A stretch of DNA of 64,000 nucleotides. Source: CAWBOV01 sp963790525 (GTDB lineage: Bacteria > Actinomycetota > Actinomycetes > Mycobacteriales > Jatrophihabitantaceae). The stretch lies in the NCBI GenBank assembly GCA_963790525.1, contig CAWBOV010000005.1:248001-312000 (forward strand), read 5' to 3'. Position numbers and translations under genes: made by a program. Of the stretch, positions 7,905 through 17,700 are shown piece by piece (within the stretch, counting starts at the first letter, position 1; each line of letters opens with the position of its first letter). Below the pieces are notes generated by a model. It did no database searches, was not told where the DNA came from, and worked only from the letters and a program-made list of their open reading frames with translations.

Positions 7905-9525
7905 TCAGCCGGTCAGTTCGAACACGCCGTACCCGAACCCGTCGGCACTGATCCGGCCGTCCGCGACGCTCACCCCCTGGACCAGCAGCGGCGTCGCGGA
8001 TCCGCCGAAGGCCACCGATGCGGGCTCGCGGCGCGGGTTCACCACCACCAGGTGCGTCTCGGCGCGCAGGTAGCAGAACGGATAGCCGGAATGGATCACC
8101 CGAGGTTCGGTGTGCGCGCCGAGCGCCGGCGTCGACCCGCGCAGCGCGATCAACCGGCGGATCAGGTGCAGGACCGAGTCCGGATCGGCGAGCTGGGCCT
8201 CCACGGTCGGGCGCTCCGGGTCCGGGTCCACCGGCAGGTACAGCCGGTCCGCGTCCGCCGTCGGAGAACCCGGCGTTCGCGCTGCGGTCCCACTGCATCG
8301 GCGTCCGGACACCGGCCCGGTTGTAGTAGCCGGGGTAGATCTCGCTGCCCTCGGTGTCGGGCAGGCCGTGCTGGAAGCGCATGCCGATCTCGTCGCCGTA
8401 GTAGATCGACGGCACCGACCCCCACGTCAGCAGGAACGTGTACGCGGCGCCCACCTGCTCGACCGTCCGGGTACCGCAGACCATTCGGGAGAAGTCGTGG
8501 TCGGCCGAGGCGAGCAGGATCGGGCGCTGGGGACGGTTCTCCCGGGCGCGCGCCCAGCCGTCGAGGAACACCTCGGTGGTGCCCGCTCCGGCTTCGTCGA
8601 AGAAGCAGGGCCGGTTCGGGTAGAACGGCAGCTCCCCGGCTCCCCCGTTGTTGAACAGCGACCCGTGCTCGGGATGGATGACGAGGAAGAAGTCCGCGTC
8701 GAAGGCAGGGCCGGCGCCGACGTTCGGCTCGGCGCCCTCGGGGATGATCACCGCGGCTGGATAGGCGTCGGCGAGCCAGGCCCGCAGCTCGCGCCACAGC
8801 AGGGTCGTCTGCTCGTATCCCGGATCGTCCTTGACGAGGGAGAAGGCCATGTCCACGCGGAAACCCGCGACCCCGCGGTCGAGCCAGAACGCCATGATGT
8901 CGCGCAGTGCCTGCCGATTGCGCAGGGGTCCCGGCGCGTCGAGCGCATCACGCCACGGCTCGCCCTCGGCCTGGCGCGCGTAGCCGAAGTTCAGCGCGGG
9001 CTGCTGGTCGTAGAAGTTCTTCAGGTAGTAGCCGGGGCGCGGGCCGGGAGACCGCACCCAGGGCGTCGATCCGGGCGCGCCTTCCGGGAGCGCCTGGGCG
9101 TCGGACCGCTCGGCCCAGATGTAGCGGTCGCCCAGCGGGTCCGGGCCGCTGGCATGCAGCTCCTGCTGGAACCACGCGTGCTCGACCGACGTGTGCCCGG
9201 CGACCAGATCCAGCAGCACGCGGATGCCCCGTTCGCGTGCCGCGTCCACGACGGCGACGAGGTCCTCGTTGGAGCCGTAGCGGGGCGCGATCCGGAGGTA
9301 GTCGGACACGTCATAGCCGGCGTCGACGAAGGGGGAGTCGAAGCACGGGTTGAACCAGATCGTGTTGACGCCCAGCCACTGCAGATGGTCCAGATGCGCC
9401 AGCACGCCGGGCAGGTCACCGATCCCGTCGGCGTCGGAGTCGGCGAAGGACTGCGGATAGATCTCGTAGATGACCGCGTCGGCGAGCCACTGCGAAGGGG
9501 CCTGCGAGGCCTCGGATGACGTCAC
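7905..9525 (-). CDS. Glycoside hydrolase family 13 alpha-amylase-type enzyme (frameshifted)
   Basis: About 540 residues from GTG 9525. The GH13 landmarks appear in order: YEIYPQSFADSDADGIGDL, region I DLVAGHTS, region II GFRVDMAF with the nucleophile Asp, region III IIPEGAE with the acid/base Glu, region IV SADHDFS, and a C-terminal beta domain (HLVVVNPRREPASVAF). The frame breaks near 8265 (one base missing after ANAGFS) and continues in another frame to 7905, so the full protein needs one base restored. There is no signal peptide; the enzyme should act on intracellular alpha-glucans, maltose or trehalose, and the exact subfamily is undecided. Its stop lies 12 bp from the MFS gene. Confidence 0.85.
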
Positions 9526-9600
9526 GCCGGGACACGCTACCGGTGTCGGCCGTCCCGCCCGGCCGCCGCACTCTCTCGACGCCGAGAGAGCCCTGGCAGG

Positions 9601-10359
9601 ATGGCGCGCGTGACCGGCATCGACATCCTGGTGCTGGTGGCTGCCGGATTCGGCGCGGGCCTGACCGGGAGCATCGCCGGGTTGGCATCGCTGATCAGTT
9701 ACCCGGCACTGCTGGCCGTCGGGCTCTCGCCGCTCGCGGCGAACGTGACCAATACCGTCGCCTTGATCTCCAACGGTGTCGGATCGTCCCTGGGGTCGCG
9801 GGAGGAACTGGCCGGTCAGCGCCGCCGGATGCTCACGCTGAGCGCCTCGGCGGTGGTGGGCGGGGCGATCGGCGGGCTGCTGCTCCTGCTCACGCCCGCG
9901 GATGCCTTCGAGCGCGCCGTCCCGTGGTTGATCCTCTTCGCCTCGCTGGCGATCCTGCTCCGGCGCAAGGCGACCGGAGAGATCCAGGCCCACCACGTCG
10001 ACTCCACGGGGGTGCAGATCGGGGTCGTGCTCATCGGTGTGTACGGCGGCTACTTCGGCGCCGCGGCCGGAGTGCTCCTGCTCGCGCTGCTGCTGGCGTC
10101 CTCGCGGGAGACGCTGGCACGCAGCAACGCCCTCAAGAACGTCGTCCTCGCTGCCGCGAACGCCGTGGCCGCCGTGGCGTTCATCGTGTTCGGGCCGGTG
10201 CACTGGGCCGCGGCGGTGCCACTGGCCGCCGGGCTGCTCATCGGCAGCCGGCTCGGGCCGGTCGTGGTGCGCCACTCCCCCGCCGAGCTGCTGCAGCGGT
10301 CGATCGCGCTCGCCGGGATCGGCCTGGCCCTGTACCTCGGCTACACCGCCTACCGTTGA
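9601..10359 (+). CDS. TSUP (TauE/SafE) family membrane permease
   Basis: 252 residues with 7-8 hydrophobic helices. The family motif region GFGAGLTGSIAGLASLISYPALLAVGL near the N-terminus and its internal repeat GVYGGYFGAAAGVLLLALLL in the second half are diagnostic of TauE/SafE proteins. They export sulphite, sulphoacetate or other small organic anions. The gene is divergent from the amylase and is followed by a perfect 9-bp inverted repeat at 10391-10420. The GTG at 9610 is an alternative start. The substrate is unknown. Confidence 0.88.
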   Translation: MARVTGIDILVLVAAGFGAGLTGSIAGLASLISYPALLAVGLSPLAANVTNTVALISNGVGSSLGSREELAGQRRRMLTLSASAVVGGAIGGLLLLLTPADAFERAVPWLILFASLAILLRRKATGEIQAHHVDSTGVQIGVVLIGVYGGYFGAAAGVLLLALLLASSRETLARSNALKNVVLAAANAVAAVAFIVFGPVHWAAAVPLAAGLLIGSRLGPVVVRHSPAELLQRSIALAGIGLALYLGYTAYR

Positions 10360-10390
10360 TTCACAGCTTCGACCTGATTCCGCGCATCGC

Positions 10391-10420
10391 GAGTTTCCCG
10401 CCAAAAATTGGGGGAAACTC
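10391..10420 (+). terminator. Perfect 9-bp inverted repeat, terminator or operator
   Basis: GAGTTTCCC at 10391-10399 pairs with GGGAAACTC at 10412-10420 across a 12-nt AT-rich loop. It lies 32 bp after the TSUP stop and 90 bp before the first gene of the injection-system region. No T-run follows, so it could equally be an operator for the downstream genes. Confidence 0.4.
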
Positions 10421-10509
10421 CCTCTCCCCAGCAGCGCCAAGATCATTTATGATTCGCCTGCCGGGGTGGGCAATCGGTCTGGCCGGCGTTGAGCGAGAGG
10501 CATCTGGGG

Positions 10510-10995
10510 ATGCGACGCCACTGGCTGCCACGCGTCGTCGTGGTGACGATCCTCGGCCTGCTGATCCTCACCGGCTGCTCGTGGTTGGGCCATGGATCAT
10601 CGAAGACGTCCCAGACCTCGGTCTTCGACGTGAAGCCCGGAGAGTGCTTCCAGGCACCGAAGGAGGTGAAGACGGAGCTCACCGATCTACCCGGGACACC
10701 GTGCACCAAAGCCCATACGCAGGAGGCCTACGCGATCGTCGCGTACACCGCCGCCGCCGGCAGCGATCCTTCGGTCTACCCGGGTGACGACCTGCTGACC
10801 ACGTTCGCGCAGGGTACGTGCGCGCAACGTTTCCAGGCCTATGTGGGCATTGATTACCTCGACTCATCCCTGTTCTTCACCTATTTGCTGCCGTCGGCAC
10901 GCGGGTGGGAACAGGACAAGGACAGAAATATCATCTGTTTTGTCACCACTACGGGTGCGTCACTCACGAGCACCGTAAAGGGGTCGAAGAAATAG
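10510..10995 (+). CDS. Septum-formation-family lipoprotein-like protein
   Basis: 161 residues from ATG 10510 (MRRHWLPRV), chosen over a TTG at 10489 because it follows a GGGG purine box and gives a normal signal peptide. The leader ends in a lipobox-like LILTGC, so it is probably a membrane-anchored lipoprotein. The mature part has the 'septum formation' domain pattern FDVKPGECFQAP ... CTKAHTQEAYAIV ... CAQRFQAY, with conserved Cys residues. Despite the family name its biochemical role is unknown. It starts 7 bp before the PAAR-like gene, so it is probably in the injection-system transcript; a cell-envelope role there is possible but unproven. Confidence 0.75.
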   Translation: MRRHWLPRVVVVTILGLLILTGCSWLGHGSSKTSQTSVFDVKPGECFQAPKEVKTELTDLPGTPCTKAHTQEAYAIVAYTAAAGSDPSVYPGDDLLTTFAQGTCAQRFQAYVGIDYLDSSLFFTYLLPSARGWEQDKDRNIICFVTTTGASLTSTVKGSKK

Positions 10996-11002
10996 CAGGA
11001 CG

Positions 11003-11392
11003 ATGCCGCAATCTGTCGTAACGGGAGCAATGCTGCAATGCAGCTTCGGGTTGGCGCCCACCTCTCTCGTCAGTATGCCCACGACGCGCGTGGTCATCGA
11101 AGGACGCCCCGCATCGACCATCACCGACATCGCCACCGGCATGAACATCCCCCCGTTCGCGATGTGCAGCAGCTTGGCGAATCCGACGGTCGCGGCGGCA
11201 ACTGCCGCCGCACTAGGGGTTCTGACGCCGATGCCCTGCGTGCCGACCGTGGTCTCGCCCTGGGCACCGGGAGCGCCGACCACCACCATCGGAGGGCGCC
11301 CGGCGCTGGTGTCCGGATCGATGTGCAACTGCGCCTTCGGCGGCGTCATCACCATTCTGATGCCAGGAGCAATGCGCACGACAGCGAGCTGA
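11003..11392 (+). CDS. DUF4280 PAAR-like protein (spike tip)
   Basis: 129 residues. The sequence follows the DUF4280 consensus closely: VVTGAMLQCSFGLAP, the ITDIATGMNIPPFAMCSSLANPTVAAAT core, VLTPMPC and CNCAFGGVITILMPG, with about six Cys residues that may bind metal. DUF4280 proteins resemble PAAR proteins, which cap the spike of type VI secretion and phage-like injection systems. It lies 160 bp upstream of the sheath gene, so it probably sharpens the VgrG-like spike encoded at 19061. The frame is intact. Confidence 0.88.
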   Translation: MPQSVVTGAMLQCSFGLAPTSLVSMPTTRVVIEGRPASTITDIATGMNIPPFAMCSSLANPTVAAATAAALGVLTPMPCVPTVVSPWAPGAPTTTIGGRPALVSGSMCNCAFGGVITILMPGAMRTTAS

Positions 11393-11552
11393 CCAATGCC
11401 CTTCCGTCGGGCATGTCACCGGTGAACGCCACGTAAGAAAAAGTTTGGGAAATATTTCGAGAAGGAAGTATCCACACCCGTCAGCCGTACGCTAAATTCC
11501 CCCATGTTGATCATCGAGACGCGGGGGTGCTCCTCACAAGAAAGGGACATCT
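11393..11552 (+). promoter_or_regulatory. Leader region of the sheath gene with ribosome binding site
   Basis: This 160-bp gap is clearly richer in A/T than its surroundings (AAGAAAAAGTTTGGGAAATA around 11434-11454; TACGCTAAATTC near 11489). It fits a promoter for the structural operon, although I cannot fix -35/-10 boxes with confidence. AAGAAAGGGA at 11538-11547 is a good ribosome binding site for the ATG at 11553. Confidence 0.45.
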
Positions 11553-13135
11553 ATGCCCACTTACACAGCGCCCGGCGTCTACGTCGAAGAGGTGCCCTCG
11601 TCGCAGAAGGTGCTCTCGGCGGCACCGACCGCGGTGGCGGCGTTCGTCGGATTCACCGAGAAGGCTCCGACCGACGACCCGAACGACCCACACGGCGTGG
11701 CGCCTCGCCTGGTGACGAGCTGGTCGCAGTTCGAGAGCCTCTACGGCAGCTTCGCCGCGGCTGCGTTCTGCCGCTGTCCGTGTACGGCTACTTCGCCAAC
11801 GGCGGCAGCATCGCCTACATCTGCCGCATCCCGAACACCGAGCCGGCCGGTGAGCCGGCCCGCCTGGCGCTGCCGGCCGCCGACCGCGCGCTCGGCCAGC
11901 CGCTGGTCATCGAGAGCATCGAGCCCGACGCCAACATCACCATCAGCATCGAGACCGTCGACGCAGGGCGACGACGCCCCCGAAGGCCCGTCGCCCGTTC
12001 AACCTCACCGTCCTGCTCGACGGCGCTGCCCGTCGAGACGTTCGACAACCTCGACTTCTCCGGCGGCGAGCGCAACGTCAAGACCGTCGTCAACGCGACC
12101 TCCACCAAGGTCAAGGTCGACGTCGACCTGGACAAGGCGGTCGATCTGGACAGCCAGCTCGAAGTGCTCAAGCCCGGGCCTGTACCCGCTGGAGAAGGCG
12201 ACCCCGGTCCCGGTTCCGGTCACCGGCCGCAAGTTCGCCGGCTCGGAGTCGGCGCGCAACGGCATCAACGGCCTGGCCGTCGCCGAGGACGTCACGATGG
12301 TGATCGTCCCCGACCTCGTCACCGCCGCGACCAAGGCCGACGGCACGCTCGACCTCGGCCTCTGGAAGGCCGTGCAGACCGCGCTGATCTCCCACTGCGA
12401 GCAGCACGGCAACCGGATGGCCGTCCTCGACGCGCCGCCCGGGATGAATCCCGCAGCAGATCAAGGACTGGCGCAGCGACGTCGCCATGTACGACTCGGC
12501 CTTCGCCGCGCTGTACTACCCCTGGATCAAGGTCGAGAACCCGATCGGCGTCAACGGCAACAGCGAGGTCTTCATCCCGCCGTCGGGCCACATCGCCGGC
12601 GTGTGGGCCCGCACCGACGAGACCCGCGGCGTGTGGAAGGCCCCGGCCAACGACACCATCCGCGGCGTGCTCGACGTCGAGCGGGCCGATCACCCAGAAC
12701 GAGCAGGTCGCTGCTCAACCCGATCGGCATCAACTGCATCCGCCCGTTCGGCACGCGCGGCATCCGCATCTGGGGCGCCCGCACGCTGGCCTCGGATTCA
12801 GCGACTGGCGCTACATCAACGTGCGCCGCCTGTTCAACATGGTCGAGACGACGATCCTCGAAGGGACCCAGTGGGCCGTCTTCGAGCCGAACGACATGGC
12901 CCTGTGGGAGGGCGTCAAGCGCACGCTCAACGGCTTCCTGCGCGGGCTGTGGTCGGCCGGCGCGCTGTTCGGCGCGACCGCCGACCAGGCGTTCTACGTC
13001 AAGTGCGACGCCGAGACCAACCCGCCGGAGTCGATCGACGAGGGCAAGCTCGTCGTCGAGGTCGGCATCGCCCCGGTCAAGCCGGCCGAGTTCGTCGTGT
13101 TCCGCATCAGCCAGCAGAAGCAGATCGCCGCGTAA
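11553..13135 (+). CDS. Contractile injection system tail sheath protein (multiple frameshifts)
   Basis: Starts MPTYTAPGVYVEEVPS, the hallmark N-terminus of phage-tail sheath proteins, and ends with the conserved sheath C-terminus (WRYINVRRLFNMVETTILEGTQWAVFEPN ... FLRGLWSAGALFG ... AEFVVFRISQ), about 525 residues in all. Recognisable sequence switches frame at about 11766, 11968, 12175, 12455, 12690 and 12795, so the gene as written cannot give one protein; restoring single bases gives a continuous sheath. The sheath contracts to drive the inner tube out. Tube and baseplate genes follow. The regular resumption of conserved sequence argues for sequence error rather than decay. Confidence 0.88.
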
Positions 13136-13184
13136 GCGCGGCCCGTCGTCAAGTACACAGCCCCCATCGAACGCGGAGTGACCT

Positions 13185-13661
13185 ATGCCCAATGACCTGA
13201 TCGCCACCGACCCGATCGTCGCCCAGAACTTCTACCTGGAGATCGACGGCGAGAACCTCGTCCTGTCCGGGGTGTCCGGCCTGGACATCGAACTGGACGT
13301 CGTCACCATCCAGCAGAACGGCAAGGACGGCAAGAAGCAGTCGATCAAGACCCTCGGCAACTCGCTCAAGGTGCCGGACCTGTCGATCACCCGGATGGCT
13401 CCGATGTCGGCCATGGACGACGCGGTCTGGAAGTGGTTCCACGCGATCCGCGACGAGGGCTTCTCCGGCACGAAGCGCGACGGCGCCCGCAAGAACGGCT
13501 CGATCGTCCTCTACGACACGGCGTTCACCGAGGTCGGCCGGTTCAACTTCTTCAACGGCTGGCCCAGCAAGATCGGCGACGGACGCGGTGAGCACCGAGT
13601 CCAACGAACCCGTCAAGGAGACGATCACGTCATCATCGAGCGCCTCGAGCGGGTGAAGTGA
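13185..13661 (+). CDS. Inner tube protein (phage tail tube, eCIS major tube; frameshifted near the end)
   Basis: About 158 residues. MPNDLIATDPIVAQNFYLEIDG and the GLDIELDVVTIQQNGKDGK segment are typical of gp19/Hcp-like tube subunits, as is the terminal IIERLERVK. Between about 13575 and 13630 the frame slips and returns: the intermediate frame reads ATDAVSTESNEPVKETIT, which is the expected family sequence. Two compensating indels are therefore present. The product stacks as hexameric rings inside the sheath. The gene lies 49 bp after the sheath stop, and its TGA overlaps the next GTG (GTGA). Confidence 0.88.
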   Translation: MPNDLIATDPIVAQNFYLEIDGENLVLSGVSGLDIELDVVTIQQNGKDGKKQSIKTLGNSLKVPDLSITRMAPMSAMDDAVWKWFHAIRDEGFSGTKRDGARKNGSIVLYDTAFTEVGRFNFFNGWPSKIGDGRGEHRVQRTRQGDDHVIIERLERVK

Positions 13662-14135
13662 GCCTGAAGACCCGGTACGAATTCACCCTGCCGCGTGGCT
13701 ACGTCGACGGGCAGGACGTCTGCACCGGACGGGGACCATGCGGCTGGCGACAGCTCGCGACGAGCTGGAGCCGCTGCGTGATCCCACGGTCTCGGGTCCT
13801 GACGACCCGCGCCTGACCATCCTGGTCCTGGCGCGGGTCGTCGAGACCCTGGGCGAGCTCGAGCTGGTGACCGCGCACGAGATCGAGGGCCTGTTCGCCG
13901 TCGATCTGGCGTTCCTGCAGGACTTCTACGGTGTCATCAACTTCGGCAACCAGGAGGAGTACGAGGATCTGCTCGGGCCAGCGCAGGCACGGCGCTGGTC
14001 GGTGGTGAGCCGGCCGCCCCGCAGGAGCAGCCGGTGGACGCGCCGGTGCCCGAGCAGGCCGCCAGTCCAGAGAACGGTCCGGCGCTGCGCCCGCTGCGGG
14101 CCGCCGTCGAGGAGATCCCTCGACGGTCGGTGTAG
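13658..14135 (+). CDS. Phage-tail assembly protein of eCIS/T4-like type (frameshifted)
   Basis: GTG 13658 overlaps the tube stop. The protein begins VSLKTRYEFTLPRGYVDGQD and, after one missing base near 13711, continues HRTGTMRLATARDELEPLRDP ... LTILVLARVVETLGELE ... VEGLFAVDLAFLQDFYGVIN. This is the recognisable pattern of the small tail-assembly protein that sits between tube and DUF6760 genes in actinobacterial injection loci. Near 13975 a second indel leads into an acidic Pro/Ala/Glu-rich tail ending EEIPRRSV at 14135. Many homologues end in a Cys zinc site; I do not see one here. It probably acts as a tube or baseplate assembly chaperone, by analogy only. Confidence 0.7.
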
Positions 14136-14151
14136 GCGCGGGTGACCGACG

Positions 14152-14325
14152 ATGATGCGCTACCCGACGGACGCGCTCTGGCAGGAGATCGCCTACCTGG
14201 CCTACCACCTGCACTGGTCGCTGGCGGAACTGCTCGACCTGGAGCACATGGATCGCGTGCGCATGGTGCGTTCCGTGGTCGCGTTCAACGAGCGCGCATG
14301 GCAGGCGGTCCGTGAGTACGCCTAA
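14152..14325 (+). CDS. DUF6760 small tail-associated protein
   Basis: 57 residues, ATG 14152. MMRYPTDALWQEIAYLAYHLHW followed by LLDLEHMDRVRMVR matches the DUF6760 pattern (short helical protein, conserved HxHW and LEH) found between tail genes of contractile injection systems. The function is not known; it may help assemble the tube or baseplate. It overlaps the following tube-like gene by 14 bp, which suggests coupled translation. It is intact. Confidence 0.8.
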   Translation: MMRYPTDALWQEIAYLAYHLHWSLAELLDLEHMDRVRMVRSVVAFNERAWQAVREYA

Positions 14326-14797
14326 GTCCGAGGCGGCGCTCGGCGGGGAACCGCCCACCGCGGCGCGGTTCCTGTTCGAGGTGGACGGCGTCGAGATCGG
14401 CATCTTCCGGACCGTCACCGGCCTGCAGGTCACGGTCGGGGTGGAGGAGATCCGCGAAGGCGGCCAGAACGGGTTCGTGCACAAGGTCCCGGGCCGGATG
14501 ACGTGGCCGAACCTCGTCTTCCGCCGCGGCGTCACCGAGAGCGACGCCCTGTTCACCTGGCTGGGCAAGTCCTCGGGCGAGGGGTTCGCCGGCAACAGCA
14601 ACTCGTTGCAGCGCAGCACCGGCGCGGTCACGGCGATCGACGCGACGGGCGGGCGGCTGCGGTCGTGGGAGTTCGAGGACGTGTTCCCCGTGCGCTGGCA
14701 AGGCCCCGACTTCGACGCGGGCAGCAACGACCCGCTCGAGGAGGAGCTGGAGGTCGCCCATCACGGCTTCCGCTCGAAGACGCAGGACACGTCGTGA
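14312..14797 (+). CDS. Second tube-like protein (gp19 family, tube initiator type)
   Basis: 161 residues from GTG 14312 inside the end of the DUF6760 gene. It shares the gp19 fold pattern with the major tube protein: FLFEVDGVEIGIFRTVTGLQ, EEIREGGQNGFVHKVPGRMTWPNLVFRRG, and WEFEDVFPVRWQGPDFDAGSN near the end. In related systems a second tube protein forms the adaptor ring between the spike/hub and the tube. The frame is clean, in contrast to its neighbours. The stop overlaps the next start (GTGA). Confidence 0.86.
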   Translation: MSTPKSEAALGGEPPTAARFLFEVDGVEIGIFRTVTGLQVTVGVEEIREGGQNGFVHKVPGRMTWPNLVFRRGVTESDALFTWLGKSSGEGFAGNSNSLQRSTGAVTAIDATGGRLRSWEFEDVFPVRWQGPDFDAGSNDPLEEELEVAHHGFRSKTQDTS

Positions 14798-17700
14798 GCG
14801 CCGACGAACCCGGCCCTGTGACCGCCGACGACCCGGGCGCCGATGACGCGACTCGCCTGGGGCGCGCGATCGGCGCGCGCCTGCGCCGCCCGGGGCCGCG
14901 CCGGGCTCGGCCGCCGCTGCTCAACAGCATCGCCTCCTCGGCCGCACGATTCGCGCGGGCGACCGCCCGCCCGCCCGACGTCCGGCGGTCCCTCGCCGGT
15001 CCCGCGGTGGCGCGCGTGCCGTCGTTGTCGGGCGCCGAGATCCGCCCGCCCCGCTGGTGGACGCCGCAGGTCACGGCCACCGCGCCGGAACAGCCGCTGC
15101 CACCGCGCGGGCTGCCGACGGTGGTGCGGCGGGTGCCGTCGGAGCAGACCTGGTCGCCGGGCGGCATGTCCGTCTCGCTCGTCGGGCGCGTCGTCCCGGT
15201 GCGGCGCATCGAGGAGGTGGTGGCCGCCGGTCCCATGCTCACCAGCCACGATCGAGCGCGCCTCGCCGCCCCACGCCGCGCTGCCACCACTCCGACGACC
15301 CGCGAGTCGGTAACGCTCCCGACCCAGGCGACCACCGCGGCACCAGGTCAACAGCCGCCCGCCGCGGCACCCCGTCACGAGCCGCCCGCCGCGGCACCCC
15401 GTCACGAGCCGCCCGCCGCGGCACCCCGTCACGAGCCGACAGCTCCGGGTCACCACGGTTCCACCGGTCCCCCACGGTCGTCCGAGCCGTCGCCCACCGT
15501 CCAGCGCACGGCGATCGCTCCGCCGGCGCCCGGAACCGGGGAGGCGACCGGACCGGGGGCGCTCGGTGGAGGTGGCACCGCGCCGGTCCCAGCGGGCACC
15601 AGCGGGACCGCCACCTCCAGCTCGGCGCCCAGCTCACCCTCCCCGCTGTCCGGTGCGACGCCGTCCGGTGCGACGCCCGTCGGAACGACGCCCTCCGGTC
15701 CGCCAGTGTCCGGAACGACGCCATCGGCTGCGACGCCGACTGATCGGCCCGAGCACATCAGCAGGCACGCCGTGCCTGTGCCCGCGCCACGAGCGGCGAG
15801 CCGGCCGGCCGGAGTGAGGTTCACACCGTCGGGGATGCCGGCACCGCGCCTGGCCGCATCGCTGCTGCGCCGCCGGGTCGAGCGCATCGAGCAGGCCGCC
15901 GCTGTTGCCCCCGGCGTTGCCGCTATCCGGGAGTTCCGCGCGCCGGGCGTCCGCGCACGGCGCATCGGCCGCGCCCTGGCGGGCGTCGCTCACCCCTTCC
16001 CGCGCCGCCGGCCCCGCTCGGACCGATCCAGGCGCCGGCGTCCGGAGCGCGCCGTCCGATCGCCCGACCGGCACGGGTTCGCCGGCTGCGGGCGCACCGC
16101 TCCCGAGCTCGAGCTTCGCCTCCACGCCCGGGCCGGCGACCACCGCGCGAGCCGACACCGCGCACCCTCCCGGCGGCCGGCGTTCCGCCGACGAGCCGAC
16201 CGGCGTTCAGCGGGTCACCTCCGCGCCGGACGTCCGCCCGCCGGCCACCGGCGGTCCCCGCCCGCCCGCGGTCACCGGTGAGCCCGTGCGGCGCCTGTTG
16301 CGTGCCGTGCCGCCGCTCGCCGCGGGCCCGGATCTGCGGGTGGCCCGATCGACCGACGGGCCCACCGACACTCCCTCTCCCGGCTTCGACGCCGGTCCGC
16401 GCGGCACGGCGACGGACCCGCCACACGAGGCGACGCCCGGTTCGACCGGCGCGCGGCCGCACCCGACCGGCGCCACGGGTGGCACCGAGGGGCGGGGAGC
16501 GGTCGGCGGAGCTGAGCGGGCACCGGGCGAGGTGGCGGCTGAGCTCGGTGGTGGGACGGCGGTAGCGACATCCGGCACCGCGGAGCTCAGTCGTGGCGCG
16601 GGAGTGCTGGTGACGGCGCAGGGCGCCGGGCCGCTACCGCGCGCGCTCGGTGCCGGGGCGCGGCAGGCTCCGGTGACCGCGACGCCGACCGCGGAAGGCG
16701 TCCCCTCAGGACGGATCAGCCGCGAGCCGTTCGCGCTGCGTCGCTCGATCGGTCGGGCCCACACCCTGCGACCCGGAGTCACCGCGGGCGGCCCCGTGCG
16801 TCCCGCGTCAGCCCCAGCTCTTCACACCGGAACGGGCGTCCGGGGGTGGTTTCGGCCCGCTCCCGCGTGAAAGGCCGGGTCGATGGGCGGTGGGCCGGTC
16901 CGATCGCAGCGGGCGCCCGAGCGGCGTGAGCCTGGCCAGCGCGCGGGGTCTGCGGATCGGTGGAGCAGCTGCGACAGCGGTGATTCCCGCACCTGCAGCG
17001 GGCACCGTAGCGCCCACGGTGCAGCGGGTCAGCCGGGTCGCGTCGGCCGGCGCGACCACCACCCGCACCACCACGGGAGCGTTCAGCGGAACCGCCGCCA
17101 GGACGACCCCTCCTGGCACGGCCGGAAGCGGGGTCGCTCCTGGCGCAGCCGTACGCGCGGCCGAAGACCGGGCCCGGGTCGCGGGATCGAACCACTCGCC
17201 GACGCAGGGCTCGCGCGCTTTCCCGGGGGATGCGCAGCGGCAGCCACCCGCAATCGCCGGTGTGCGCACACCTAAGGGCCGGCCGGTCCGGGACCCGTCG
17301 GCGTCGCCGGCACCGACCGCGTCACCGGCGTCACCAGCGTCACCGGCGTCTCCGTCGCACGACAGGAGCGCGCGCTGGCCGGACGGACCCCGGCTCGCCA
17401 CAGGAGGGTTCGGCCCGGCCGTCGCGGCGCCGCACACCCTGCGGCGGCAGGCTGCCCTCACGTCCGCCTTCGCACCGGCGGAGACGATCCGTGTCGGCAC
17501 CGCGGTGGGCACCAGCCGCCCGGCGGCAGCGGGGCCGGCGCCGCACCGAGCCACGTCCGTCGCGGCGGCGTCGGGCCCCGGAGCGGCTGCTGTGGTTCCT
17601 CACGGGCCGCCAGCCCTGCAGCGCCGCACGGCGCCCCCGACCGCTGCATCACAGGCGAACCGCACGGCACAGCAGAACCGCACGGCACCGGCCGCCCGCA

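Noticed and set aside
6688..10446. One 1,252-residue minus-strand frame covering MFS, amylase and upstream sequence
   Set aside because: It is an artefact of high GC and a frame slip; the MFS protein and the amylase are distinct families with their own starts.
11553..13135. Programmed frameshifting in the sheath gene
   Set aside because: At least six slips without slippery heptamers, and the same pattern in unrelated genes (TerC, amylase); error or mixed alleles explain it better.
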